Shown here piece by piece: positions 36,475 through 44,375 of a DNA stretch of 64,000 nucleotides. Under the pieces are notes generated by a model. That model saw nothing but the letters and a program-made list of their open reading frames with translations. It was not told where the DNA came from and searched no databases. Within the stretch, counting starts at the first letter, position 1, and every line of letters starts with the position of its first letter. Location: NCBI RefSeq assembly GCF_000979455.1, contig NZ_JJOY01000006.1, positions 53,622-117,621 of the forward strand, read 5' to 3'. Position numbers and translations under genes: made by a program. This DNA is from Methanosarcina sp. 2.H.T.1A.6. Lineage in GTDB: Archaea; Halobacteriota; Methanosarcinia; Methanosarcinales; Methanosarcinaceae.

Positions 36475-37446
36475 GGGAGAAAATACATCTTCCTGGATGA
36501 AATCCAGAACATCAAAGGCTGGGAACAGTGGATCAAGAAGTTCTACGACCTCTACGGGGAAGAACTCAAGTTCGTGCTCACGGGTTCGAACAGCTCCCTG
36601 CTCTCTGACCAGCTCGCAACTCTTTTGACCGGGAGGATGATCACGCAGCACGTCTTTCCTATTTCCTTCAGGGAATACCTGGATATTGAAGGTTTTGAAC
36701 TAAAAGACCCCGACGTCCAGAGAAACGAGATTCTGCACCATTTCAACAAATACCTCTTTAAAGGGGGCTTTCCTGAAGTTGTCCTGGAAAAGTATATGGT
36801 TATCAATCACCTGCGGCTAACAGAATACTTCAACAGCATCCTCCTTCGGGACATAGTTGTTGGTCGAAAGATCCAAGAAAGTGCGAAACTGATTGAACTT
36901 GCAAATTATTCCCTCTCAAACATTTCTACCCTCCTCAGCTACTCAAAAATTTCAAACGCTACAGGACTTTCAATCAACAGCCTGAAAGAGTACCTGCTTT
37001 ACCTGAAACAGGCCTACCTCATATATCAGCTGAACTTCTTTTCATACTCGGTTAAAGATTCGACCTCAATCAAAATGCCCAGGAAGGTCTACTGCATCGA
37101 CAATGGACTCCGAAATTCGGTGTCATTCACCTTTTCTGCCGATGAAGGGAGACTTGCAGAAAACCTTGCCTTTATAGAGTTGAAGCGGAGGAAAGTAGAA
37201 TTTTTTTTCTGGAAAGAAAAAAGAGAAGTGGATTTTGTCATCAAAGGCAGGGATGGAACGCTTACAGGTATAAACTGCACCTATACAGACCACGTAAGAG
37301 AAGGAGAAATTAATGCTCTTCTGGGATTCAAAGAGCATTTCGGGGAGAAAGTTTCCAGGTTGATCATGCTTACGAAGAATCTCGAAAAAGAGGAAGATGA
37401 GATCAGTTATGTTCCACTATAGAAATGGATTCTGGAAATCGAATAA
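36475..37446 (+). pseudogene. AAA+ ATPase/DUF4143 pseudogene (5' truncated, internal TAG)
   Basis: From 36475 the frame matches residues 106 onward of the intact ATPase at 26.7 kb (GRKYIFLDEIQNIKGWEQW), so the first third, including Walker A, is gone. Near the end, VPLWKW of the intact copy reads VPL-TAG-KW (37420-37422), followed by a homologous tail to TAA at 37446. Amber can encode pyrrolysine in Methanosarcina, but here TAG replaces a Trp TGG codon in an already truncated gene, so a nonsense mutation is simpler. The left break lies next to MITE M1 copy 2. Confidence 0.85.
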
Positions 37447-37469
37447 TTGAAATGGCTCAAGTTCCTGAT

Positions 37470-37740
37470 GCAAACCACCGACAGGAAAAAATATGTTAAT
37501 TGATTCGAAAAGAATTAAGGAGAAACTTTATTTTGAATTCAGCGACCCATTTTCTGACGACTTTCCTTAATCCATAATTCACTTGAAAAAATGTCACTTC
37601 AACCCGAAAACAACCATCTCAAGAAAAAATGTGTTGATGAAGTTAAAAAAGCCCCAATGGAGACTTATAGATAAAGCAAAACTTATCGTCTCTGTAAAGT
37701 GAGACTTCTCAAGTTGCAAAAGATCACAGGTAAAGAGAAA
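37470..37740 (+). repeat. Repeat R, diverged copy
   Basis: Starts with a degenerate core end (CCACCGACAGGAAAAAATAT), then CAGCGACCCATTTTCTGACG, ACTTTCCTTAATCCATAATT and ACTTGAAAAAATG. The later part is replaced by related sequence (AAAGCAAAACTTATC, CTGTAAAGTGAGACTTCTCA). It links the decayed ATPase to the first CxxC gene. Confidence 0.65.
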
Positions 37741-37840
37741 AAGTAATTCCGGACCTAAGTATATTAAAAAAGTGGAAAAGAAATAAGTGTTGATGTAACT
37801 CAGTTAAGTGTTAATGTAAACTCAGTTACACAAATAACAC

Positions 37841-38026
37841 TTAGTATCTGTTTTCTCTGGGTTTCCTGTGGTTAGGAAGACACTCTCTGCAGTAAACAGG
37901 TCTTTCTGGGTCAGGTTTGAAAGGCACTTCGGTTTCAACACCGCAATCAGAACAGGTTGTCTTGTGCATTTCTCTGGGAGCGCCGAAATTAGAATTTCCT
38001 CTGAAGTTTCTGTCATTAAAAGCCAT
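37841..38026 (-). CDS. CxxC-x17-CxxC mini-protein, copy 1
   Basis: A 61-residue protein of the CxxC-x17-CxxC type. The cysteines are C25, C28, C46 and C49 in TTCSDCGVETEVPFKP and PVYCRECLPNHR, a single zinc site expected. The N terminus (MAFNDRNFRGNS) is Arg/Asn/Gly-rich, as in RNA-binding tails. Ribosome-binding site AAAGGTGAAAC lies just upstream. It is the first of four paralogues within 5 kb, all leftward and all with the same leader. The conserved leader and the presence of aIF-1A in the cluster make a role in translation or cold adaptation possible, but this is inference. Confidence 0.82.
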   Translation of the reverse strand: MAFNDRNFRGNSNFGAPREMHKTTCSDCGVETEVPFKPDPERPVYCRECLPNHRKPRENRY

Positions 38027-38195
38027 ATTTGTTTCACCTTTGGTTTTAGTTGTTAGATAATTGTTTTAAAATAAGATTGTATAGAACTCTTTGATTAAAA
38101 ACAAAAATTGGTTTTTAATAACAGATGAGTATACGTCTCTTTATTTATCAACATGCATACATAGCATTTATAATATATAAAGGTATCCATATAAA
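38027..38195 (-). promoter_or_regulatory. Conserved leader and promoter of CxxC gene, copy 1
   Basis: Reading leftward: TATA-like TTTATATATTATAAATG (about 38166-38182), a leader of about 120 bases with a perfect hairpin TTAAAAAC-N8-GTTTTTAA (38095-38118), AGTTCTATACAATCTTATTT, and the AAAGGTGAAAC ribosome-binding site. The same elements recur in copies 2-4, more conserved than expected for non-coding DNA. Confidence 0.7.
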
Positions 38196-38439
38196 TGAAA
38201 GCACACTCATTCAAATGAGAGAACAACTTCCAGACATGATAACTTCCAGACATGGTTTGAAGAGGATATAACAGCCCATTTTCTGAGAGCTCCCGAAAAT
38301 AGGCTTCGCCTGAAAAACCTGCCATTATAATTTGAAAACAGTTCTCTAAAGCCAAAAATATGATTGATTATCTAAAAAATAGCCTTGAGGGAACCGATAT
38401 ATGAAGTAAATAGCCTTGAGGGAACCGATATATGAAGTG

Positions 38440-38580
38440 CAAAACTGATAGGGCTGGAAACTACTCTTTCTAAAGCTGCAAAAGGTAATAGGTTTTCGAT
38501 TTCTCCAAATATCTGCAAAAGGATTCCGGGAAGATTCCAGCAGACTGCCACCAGGAGAAATATATTTCAATTGGATTAAC
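38440..38580 (+). repeat. Repeat R, strongly diverged copy
   Basis: Recognisable only by its order: GCTGCAAAAGGTAATAGGTT, TTCGATTTC, GGGAAGATTCCAGCAGAC, and the tail GCCACCAGGAGAAATATATT. It lies upstream of the Fic gene. Confidence 0.5.
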
Positions 38581-38619
38581 CAGGAAAAAAGATCCAACTA
38601 TCGGATAACTCAAAAATCT

Positions 38620-38684
38620 GCCGATACCGATATATAACACAGGATATATATCGGAGATGTAAAATTATGGCCGATACCGATATA
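38620..38684 (+). promoter_or_regulatory. CCGATATATA inverted repeat and repeated CCGATACCGATATA upstream of fic
   Basis: CCGATATATA (38627-38636) and TATATATCGG (38645-38654) form a perfect 10 bp inverted repeat with an 8-base spacer, ending 12 bases before the Fic ATG. The phrase GCCGATACCGATATA occurs at 38620 and again inside the first codons at 38670. ACCGATATATGAAGT occurs twice more near 38393 and 38424. This looks like an operator cluster for autoregulation. Confidence 0.6.
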
Positions 38685-39599
38685 CCCCTGATTCAAGAAG
38701 AACTTCTTGCACGAATAGATGAAAAAATGAAGCGGCTAAACTCCATGAGGCCAATTCCGGCAGATGCTTTAGGAAGGCTTCATGAATATATGAGGTTGGT
38801 GCATACCTATCACTCCAATGCAATAGAAGGGAATACACTAACACTCCAGGAAACAAAACTTATTCTGGAAGAAGGGCTGACAATTGGCGGAAAATCACTC
38901 AGAGGACATCTTGAGGTGAGCAATAACGCAAAAGCTTTTGACCGGGTGGAAGAGCTAGCACAGAAAAAACACGCTATAGACCATGTTACAATTCAGGAGA
39001 TCCATGAAATTGTAACCAGAGGTATACTTGAGGATGCCGGAAGATACCGCACCAGAAATATGAGGATAACAGGTGCAGTAAAGACTCCGCCCGATTGGTC
39101 GAAGATAGTGGAACTGATGGATGAACTGATTGAAAATATTGCTGAAAGCAAGGAGCATCCCATTAAAACAGCTTCAGCCCTGCATCACAGATTTGTTGAG
39201 ATTCATCCTTTCAATGACGGAAACGACAGAGTAGCCCGACTCCTCACAAACCTGTATTTGATTGCAAGGGATTATCCTCCTGTTGTGCTCAAAAAAGAGG
39301 ATAGAGGAAAATACTACAAATCCCTTAAAGCTGCAGATGCAGGAAACCTCGGACCATTTACCAATTTCATTGCAAAAGCCGTGGATGAAAACCTGACCCT
39401 GTATCTCTCCATCTCAGGAGGAAACGACGAACTGCTGCCTCTAAAAGAACTTGCCCTGGAAACCCCTTATTCTCAGGAATATCTCAGCCTGAGGGCTAGA
39501 CAGGGACTCCTTGATGCAGTAAAAATAGGAAAAACATGGCATAGTCCAAAACGTGCGGTTGAGCAATATCTATCCGAGCATGGGAAAAAAGATGTTTGA
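38667..39599 (+). CDS. Fic-domain protein, class II, with variant active-site motif
   Basis: A 310-residue Fic protein; the family transfers AMP or related groups from nucleotides to target hydroxyls. An inhibitory helix motif S-x3-E-G is visible as SNAIEGN (S50, E54), typical of class II enzymes with an N-terminal brake. The catalytic motif reads HPFNDGNDRVAR (180-191): His180, Asp184 and Arg188 are kept, but the second Gly of the usual GNGR is Asp187, in the anion hole that holds the nucleotide phosphates. This may weaken or change activity. A C-terminal helical DNA-binding-like domain (EYLSLRARQGLLDAVKIGKT) ends the protein, fitting autoregulation through the palindrome upstream. Confidence 0.88.
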   Translation: MADTDIPLIQEELLARIDEKMKRLNSMRPIPADALGRLHEYMRLVHTYHSNAIEGNTLTLQETKLILEEGLTIGGKSLRGHLEVSNNAKAFDRVEELAQKKHAIDHVTIQEIHEIVTRGILEDAGRYRTRNMRITGAVKTPPDWSKIVELMDELIENIAESKEHPIKTASALHHRFVEIHPFNDGNDRVARLLTNLYLIARDYPPVVLKKEDRGKYYKSLKAADAGNLGPFTNFIAKAVDENLTLYLSISGGNDELLPLKELALETPYSQEYLSLRARQGLLDAVKIGKTWHSPKRAVEQYLSEHGKKDV

Positions 39600-39604
39600 T
39601 GTGA

Positions 39605-39790
39605 TTTCATTGGTCATCGGTTAAGGAATTTTCTTGCCTGTATGCTATCGATTTTAGAGCAAAAATTAGTCTCAAATTTCGAACACCGAAACTAAAATCG
39701 ATACCCTGTTTCAACTCAGATCAATATATGTTTTCGAGATATGTCGCAGAAATAGGGCAATTTACCATGATTCCTCTCTTAGCCAAAGAC
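39605..39790 (+). repeat. Repeated segment shared with 43.85-44.04 kb
   Basis: Phrases ATTGGTCATCGGTTAAGGAA, TATCGATTTTAG and ATTTACCATGATTCCT recur, diverged, at 43.85-44.04 kb directly before the IS66-like remnant. Here TATCGATTTTAG (39646) and CTAAAATCGATA (39692) form a perfect 12 bp inverted repeat. It is probably the edge of a decayed mobile element. Confidence 0.55.
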
Positions 39791-39826
39791 ACATGGATGT
39801 TATTTTAAGAAAAAATCCTATTGATA

Positions 39827-39945
39827 CCAGGACTTACGCACTTGAGAGATAAAAATCAAGTACAAAAGACGTTGAAGTTTAATATATTTTAAATAGTTGA
39901 AAGTTTAATGCTATTGAGTTCCAGTTCAACCGCGTAAGTCCTGGA
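39827..39945. mobile_element. MITE with CCAGGACTTACGC ends
   Basis: A 119-base AT-rich element with perfect 13 bp inverted ends CCAGGACTTACGC / GCGTAAGTCCTGG, flanked on both sides by ATA as a possible target duplication. Ends of this type occur on insertion sequences; I think of the IS5 group but am not certain. Non-coding inside. Confidence 0.75.
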
Positions 39946-40164
39946 TACATAAAAAATAGCCCTGAAGAAAATCTATTGATAAAGCAAAACTAATCAGCCC
40001 TGCAAAGTGCTCCTTCTCAAGCTGCAAATATTCACAAGATGTAAAAGATCAGAAGTTAAGAAAAAGTAATTCCGGTTTTATAAAGTACTAAAAAAGTGGA
40101 AAAGAAATAAGTGTTGATGTAACTCAGTTAAGTGTTAATGTAAACTCAGTTACACAAATAACAC

Positions 40165-40350
40165 TTAGTATCTGTTTTCTCTGGGTGTCCTGTGGTTAGG
40201 AAGACAATCCCTGCAGTAAACAGGTCTTTCCGGGTCAGGTTTGAAAGGCACTTCTGTCTCAGCTTTACAGTCTGAACAGGTTGTCTTGTGCATTTCTCTG
40301 GGAGCGCCGAAATTAGAATTTCCTCTGAAGTTTCTGTCATTAAAAGCCAT
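40165..40350 (-). CDS. CxxC-x17-CxxC mini-protein, copy 2
   Basis: A 61-residue paralogue nearly identical to copy 1; the difference is mainly CSDCKAETEVPFKP in place of CSDCGVETEVPFKP, plus CRDC in the second pair. The whole segment around it (about 40040-40560) is a near copy of 37740-38260, including the 3' region GTTAAGTGTTAATGTAAACT and the leader, so the gene was duplicated as a block of about 500 bases. Same zinc-binding cysteines and RNG-rich N terminus. Confidence 0.82.
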   Translation of the reverse strand: MAFNDRNFRGNSNFGAPREMHKTTCSDCKAETEVPFKPDPERPVYCRDCLPNHRTPRENRY

Positions 40351-40515
40351 ATTTGTTTCACCTTTGGTTTTAGTTGTTAGTTAATTGTTTAAAAAAAAGA
40401 TTGTATAGAACTCTTTGATTAAAAACAAAAATTGGTTTTTAATAACAGATGAGTATACGTCTCTTTATTTATCAACACACATACATAGCATCTATAATAT
40501 ATAAATATATCCATA
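40351..40515 (-). promoter_or_regulatory. Conserved leader and promoter of CxxC gene, copy 2
   Basis: It contains the same hairpin (TTAAAAAC...GTTTTTAA at 40419-40442), the TATA-like TTTATATATTATAGATG (about 40490-40506 reading leftward) and AAAGGTGAAAC. It is almost identical to copy 1. Confidence 0.7.
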
Positions 40516-40609
40516 CAAATGAAAGCACACTCATTCAAATGAGAGAACAACTTCCAGACCTTGCTCTGGAACAGATAAAAGTGCTGAAATTCTAATTCTG
40601 GCTGATTAT

Positions 40610-40750
40610 GGATAAAGGACAAAGCTTATCGGGCCTGCGAAGTGCTTCTTCTAAATCTAAAAAAGCTTGCAGGTTTTCGAGATCTCAATACCTACAAAAG
40701 GCTTAGGGAAAGAGTGAGGCAGACCACCGGCAGGAAAAATATATTCGTAT
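40610..40750 (+). repeat. Repeat R, diverged copy
   Basis: CGGGCCTGCGAAGTGCTTCT, TTGCAGGTTTTCGAGATCTC, and a well-kept end AGGCAGACCACCGGCAGGAA followed by AAATATATTCG. It lies between CxxC copy 2 and aIF-1A. Confidence 0.6.
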
Positions 40751-40831
40751 AGAAATAAGAGAGAATAACAAAAATTTCAGCGTCCTTCTTTATTAATAAT
40801 AAATATAACAGAGTGGAATATAGAAATAAGT

Positions 40832-41002
40832 TGTCGTTAAATAAGTTGTCGTTAAATAAGTTGTCGTCTATAGGACCTTGTCCGTTTCAACATAGACGCG
40901 CTCCTGCAGAAAAGTAAAATATGGATTTCAGGTATCTTTTTCAGACACCTTTTTCAGACACCTTTTTCAGACACCTTTTTCAGGCATCTTTATTCTGATG
41001 CC
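40832..41002 (-). repeat. Two tandem arrays and terminator hairpin downstream of aIF-1A
   Basis: AAATAAGTTGTCGTT is repeated three times (40832-40876 approx.). TTTTTCAGACACC is repeated about four times (40936-40981). GGCATC/GATGCC (40983-41002) forms a hairpin right after the aIF-1A stop; reading leftward the A/T-rich tandem units follow. This is probably the aIF-1A terminator region. Confidence 0.6.
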
Positions 41003-41008
41003 TTTAAA

Positions 41009-41362
41009 TCAGTACTTAATGTAGCCTTTCCGCTCAAGCCATTCAACCTGGGGCCTTGTGTATTTCCAGGTTACTTCGGCTTTGGAGTCCTGGACTTCCC
41101 AGGGATTGGCTATAACAACATCACCTTCACGGATCCACATTCTCTTCTTTTTAGACCCCGGAATCCGGCCCATACGGACAATGCCGTCCATACACTGAAG
41201 TGTTACCCTTTTCGAGCCAAGTAAACTCGCAACCGTTGCCAGGACTTCATTTCTGTCCTTGCGGGGGGTTCGTACCCTGGATACTTCAGAGGTATCTCCT
41301 GAGTTTACTGGTTTTGTGGTTCCTAATTTTCTTTTTCTAATTGTGCTTCTGTAGTTTGCCAA
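41009..41362 (-). CDS. eif1A: Translation initiation factor aIF-1A
   Basis: A 117-residue archaeal IF-1A, a ribosomal A-site binding factor in translation initiation. The basic N terminus ([14 protein letters not shown]) precedes the OB-fold: [62 protein letters not shown]. The start is TTG at 41362 with GAGGAATTAA just upstream. It is a housekeeping gene in the middle of the CxxC cluster, in the same direction, but its leader lacks the hairpin of the CxxC genes. Confidence 0.93.
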   Translation of the reverse strand: MANYRSTIRKRKLGTTKPVNSGDTSEVSRVRTPRKDRNEVLATVASLLGSKRVTLQCMDGIVRMGRIPGSKKKRMWIREGDVVIANPWEVQDSKAEVTWKYTRPQVEWLERKGYIKY

Positions 41363-41598
41363 ATTAATTCCTCTTTAATGGATTTTTATTTTTGTATAGT
41401 TCAATATTGAATAATTAGTACAGGTTCTCATTCTCAATGCTGGTTTATTCTTACTTTCCCCTACCGCACGAGGTGGAAATAAGTAAAGAAACAAAGAGAA
41501 TAAACCAAAAAAACAAAAAGATGAATCAGGCGTTAATATAAAATTAATTAAAAAAATATAAAATTAATTACAAAATTAACACCCGATGCAGATTATTT

Positions 41599-41781
41599 TT
41601 AGAATTTCCTGTGGTTAGGAAGACATTCCCTGCAGTATACTGGCCTGCCTTCGGTGGGTTTGAACGGTACTTCAGTCTCAACACCGCAGTCAGAACAGGT
41701 TACTTTAGTCATCTCCCTTGGTCCGCTGTTACCGCGGAAACCTCCGGAATTTCCCCTGAAATTTCTGTCATTAAAAGCCAT
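41599..41781 (-). CDS. CxxC-x17-CxxC mini-protein, copy 3
   Basis: A 60-residue paralogue, the most diverged of the four: a longer Gly/Arg-rich N terminus (FRGNSGGFRGNSGPREM), VTCSDCGVETEVPFKPTEGR, and an end truncated to CLPNHRKF. The four cysteines and the 17-residue spacing are kept. The start is ATG 41781, with GAGGTGAAACGAA upstream as a stronger ribosome-binding site than in the other copies. Confidence 0.82.
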   Translation of the reverse strand: MAFNDRNFRGNSGGFRGNSGPREMTKVTCSDCGVETEVPFKPTEGRPVYCRECLPNHRKF

Positions 41782-41950
41782 TTTCGTTTCACCTCCGCTT
41801 TAGCGGATAGTCAATAATTTAAAAATAAGATTGTATAGACCCTTAGATTAAAAACAAAAATTGGTTTTTAATAACAGATTATACGTCTCTTTATTTTCAC
41901 TACATATACTACACAGTCAAATTATATAAATACATCTATACAAATATGTA
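41782..41950 (-). promoter_or_regulatory. Conserved leader and promoter of CxxC gene, copy 3
   Basis: The hairpin TTAAAAAC...GTTTTTAA at 41848-41871 and CTATACAATCTTATTTTTAA are conserved; the TATA-like ATTTATATAATTTG lies near 41920-41935 (reading leftward). Sequence outside the hairpin is more diverged than between copies 1 and 2, which highlights what is kept. Confidence 0.7.
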
Positions 41951-42129
41951 TACACTCTCTCAAATGAGATGACTCTTTTTAGACATGGATTTCAGAGGAG
42001 ATAACAGCCCATTTTTTGATAACTTTTGAAACCAGGATTACTTGAAAAATTTTCAATATGATTTGAAAACAGCTATTCCATGCCACAAATCATATTGATT
42101 ATCTAAAAAACAACCCAGAGGGAAATCTA

Positions 42130-42262
42130 TCTATGAAGGGCAAAAATGATCAGGTCTGAAAATTGCTACTTCTAGACCTGCAAAGGCTCTCAGATTTTTA
42201 AAACAGATTCGAGGAATATTGGGGCAAACCGTCGGTAGGAAAAATATATTTTAATTGAATTG
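42130..42262 (+). repeat. Repeat R, diverged copy
   Basis: CAGGTCTGAAAATTGCTACT, GGCTCTCAGATTTTT and the tail GGGGCAAACCGTCGGTAGGA with AAAATATATTTTAATTGA. It lies between CxxC copies 3 and 4. Confidence 0.55.
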
Positions 42263-42512
42263 AAAAGAGAGGAAGTTTCATTTATTATATAGCAATCCAT
42301 TGTCGGATATATCCAATGAAAAAAGAATTTGGCTAACAGTTTTTAACTTTAACTCGGAAACAGCACCTCAATGAAGACTTACGATAAGCAAAACTTATCG
42401 GCCCTGTAAAGTGCTAATTCTCAAGCTGCAAATCTTCAAAGCTGCAAAAGATTACAGGTAAAGAGAAAAAGTACATTCCGACTATAGTGTATTTTAAAAA
42501 AGTAAAAGAATT

Positions 42513-42615
42513 AGTCCGCTTGAACAAAGCGAAACGGACCTCATGCGGTTGCGATTACATCGCAACTCCCAGGAAATTTCAAATTTCCTGTGATCCCAAT
42601 ATGAAATTTGGGCGC
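42513..42615 (+). ncRNA. Multi-hairpin element H, copy A
   Basis: Consecutive stems: GTCCG/CGGAC (42514-42539), GTTGCGAT-TAC-ATCGCAAC (42548-42566), AGGAAATTT-C-AAATTTCCT (42571-42589), CCCAA/TTGGG (42595-42612). The first three also occur on the minus strand at 59.33-59.41 kb with compensatory changes in two stems. It may be a structured RNA or a REP-like palindromic element; no promoter is evident. It abuts the end of CxxC copy 4. Confidence 0.55.
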
Positions 42616-42804
42616 TTAATATCTGCGGTTTTCTCTGGGTGTCCTGTGGTTAGGAAGACAGTCCCTGCAGTAAACAGGTCTTTCTGGGTCAGGTTTGAAA
42701 GGCACTTCTGTCTCAGCTTTACAGTCTGAACAGGTTGTCTTGTGCATTTCTCTAGGAGCGCCGAAATTGTTACCACCGAAGTTATTTCTGTCATTAAAAG
42801 CCAT
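42616..42804 (-). CDS. CxxC-x17-CxxC mini-protein, copy 4
   Basis: A 62-residue paralogue: MAFNDRNNFGGNNFGAPREM, TTCSDCKAETEVPFKP, VYCRDCLPNHRTPRENRRY. It keeps the four cysteines with 17-residue spacing. AAAGGTGAAACAAG lies upstream of the ATG. Its stop is right beside the multi-hairpin element H copy A, and its promoter side borders an IS1634 transposase fragment. Confidence 0.82.
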   Translation of the reverse strand: MAFNDRNNFGGNNFGAPREMHKTTCSDCKAETEVPFKPDPERPVYCRDCLPNHRTPRENRRY

Positions 42805-42970
42805 TCTTGTTTCACCTTTGTTTTAGTTTTTGTTAATAGTTTAAAAATAAGATTGTATAGAGCTCTTTGTTTAAAAACAAAAATTGGTTTTTTAACAACA
42901 GATGAGTATACTTCTCTTTATTTTCAATACATCTACATCGCACTTCTAATATATAACTATATCTATTCAA
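42805..42970 (-). promoter_or_regulatory. Conserved leader and promoter of CxxC gene, copy 4
   Basis: The hairpin has one extra T (TTAAAAAC...GTTTTTTAA, 42871-42895). Also kept are CTATACAATCTTATTTTTAA and TATA-like ATATAGTTATATATTAGAAG (about 42945-42965 reading leftward). Further upstream, homology to the other leaders ends near the transposase fragment. Confidence 0.68.
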
Positions 42971-42984
42971 ATGATGACACACTC

Positions 42985-43428
42985 TCAACTAAAAGAACAC
43001 TTTATATCCAGAGGTTGCAGAAGAGATTTCTGAAAACCGCCTAAACGGGGGTTAATAGGAATGTGTTTCATAGCTTGCAGAATTATATGGTTGAAGAGTT
43101 CGGTTGCTCCGTATTCATGGATTTTGTCCAAAGTTCTGCCAAAAACGTCATCATTAAGGTGTTCCGGGAGAACACCTTCTCCCAGTAACCTTTCAGTGGG
43201 TAAGTTTTCAAAAAAAGCAGGAAATAGGTAAAGACGACGTTCAGTAAATCCTAAACCGTTGATACACATTGCCTTAAGAACAGTAGAATAAGGGAGGGTA
43301 TGACCACTTTTCTTGGGAAGGAGAGTGTCAATCAAATCTGAAATTCCAAGTTCGTCAAATACGCCAGCAATAAGGCCATAATGACCAAGGGAAGTTGTGG
43401 ATTCAGAGCCGGGGGAGAGAGTCATCAT
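42985..43428 (-). pseudogene. IS1634-family transposase fragment (DUF4277 N-terminal domain)
   Basis: About 147 residues matching the N-terminal DUF4277 region of IS1634-type transposases: SLGHYGLIAGVFDELGISDL, LLPKKSGHTLPYSTVLKAM, GFTERRLYLFPAFFENLP, HLNDDVFGRTLDKIHEYGA. The catalytic DDE part is absent: after MKHIPINPRL the frame leaves the family and stops. Dead element. Confidence 0.82.
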
Positions 43429-43430
43429 GG

Positions 43431-43699
43431 CAAAATGCAGTAGTTCCGAATATCCTTAGTTCCAAACCCCATTTTTTACAAATGAAGGCATAATCAAAAA
43501 AGGTATTGAGGATCATGGAGTCGTTTGTTATGACATCGAGCCTATCCCAAAACCAACTTTTATTTCCAAACTCATAAGTATCAGAACCAATTTTCTGATC
43601 AGCAGCTCCAATAATTATTTCAAAATCGAGTTCAAATAAGTGATTTTTGAGTTTTGGGATCAGCTCATCAAAAAACGACTCCATGTCTGATATAGACAC
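43431..43699 (-). pseudogene. Unknown gene fragment interrupted at the IS1634 junction
   Basis: Reading leftward from GTG/ATG near 43699/43684 the frame gives DELIPKLKNHLFELDFEIII, GSDTYEFGNKSWFWDRLDVI, then TNDSMILNTFFDYAFICKKW. It runs into transposase sequence and ends. About 45 residues recur at 30.65-30.80 kb. Family unknown. The junction with the IS1634 fragment suggests insertion into this gene or a chimera left by decay. Confidence 0.5.
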
Positions 43700-43847
43700 A
43701 GCCAGTTTACTGGCAGTGTCTTCTGAATTCCTTAGTATCGTTATATAATATCTTTACCCGATGAATCAAATTACAGCTATCAAGAGTTTCTTAATGTTTC
43801 ACTTCATGCGGCAACATCTTCTACTGATTCTCTTGAATCTGCAAGTA

Positions 43848-44375
43848 ATGATCCATTGGTCATCGGTAAAGGAATTTTCTTGCCCTAAAGCTATCGATTT
43901 TGCACCAGAAGCCTGCCTTAAGTTTTGGCATATTAACATGAAATCGACACCATGTTCCAGCTTACAATATGATCAAATATTTGAAAACTGTTGGGGAGTG
44001 GAGGCAATTTATCATGATTCCTCACTTAACCGAAGACGCATGAAAAATAGTGTAATTAATGGTGACGAAACTGGAATTAACGTTGGTGGTCAGAGGGAAC
44101 AATGCCATTTAATCTCTACAAAAAAATATACCTACTATTTCCATCACGAGGGTAGAGGTTTTAAAGCAATGAATAAAATGGGAGTGTTGCCTAAGTATAG
44201 AGGAATAATAGTCCACGACTTTTGGAAATCTTATTTCAAATACAAATGTGAACATGCATTATGTAATGTCCATATTCAAAGGGAACTTAAACAAATATAT
44301 GAAAAACACAAGCAAGAGTGGGCTAAGGAGATGTCTGATCTCCTATATGAAATTAAAGAACACGCTGATTGTGTT
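43848..44375 (+). pseudogene. IS66-family transposase remnant
   Basis: From about 44030 the frame reads SVINGDETGINVGGQREQCH, YYFHHEGRGFKAMNKMGVLP, RGIIVHDFWKSYFKYKCEHA, LCNVHIQRELKQIYEKH: the IS66 DDE domain with its first two acidic residues (DETG, HDFW). The third (Glu) region and the C terminus are missing. The 43848-44040 part lacks IS66 similarity but is shared with 39.6-39.8 kb. The right end fuses in another frame to an acetyltransferase fragment. Confidence 0.75.

Noticed and set aside
37420-37422. In-frame TAG as a pyrrolysine codon
   Set aside because: It replaces a Trp codon of the intact paralogue in a gene that already lacks its ATPase half; a nonsense mutation is simpler.
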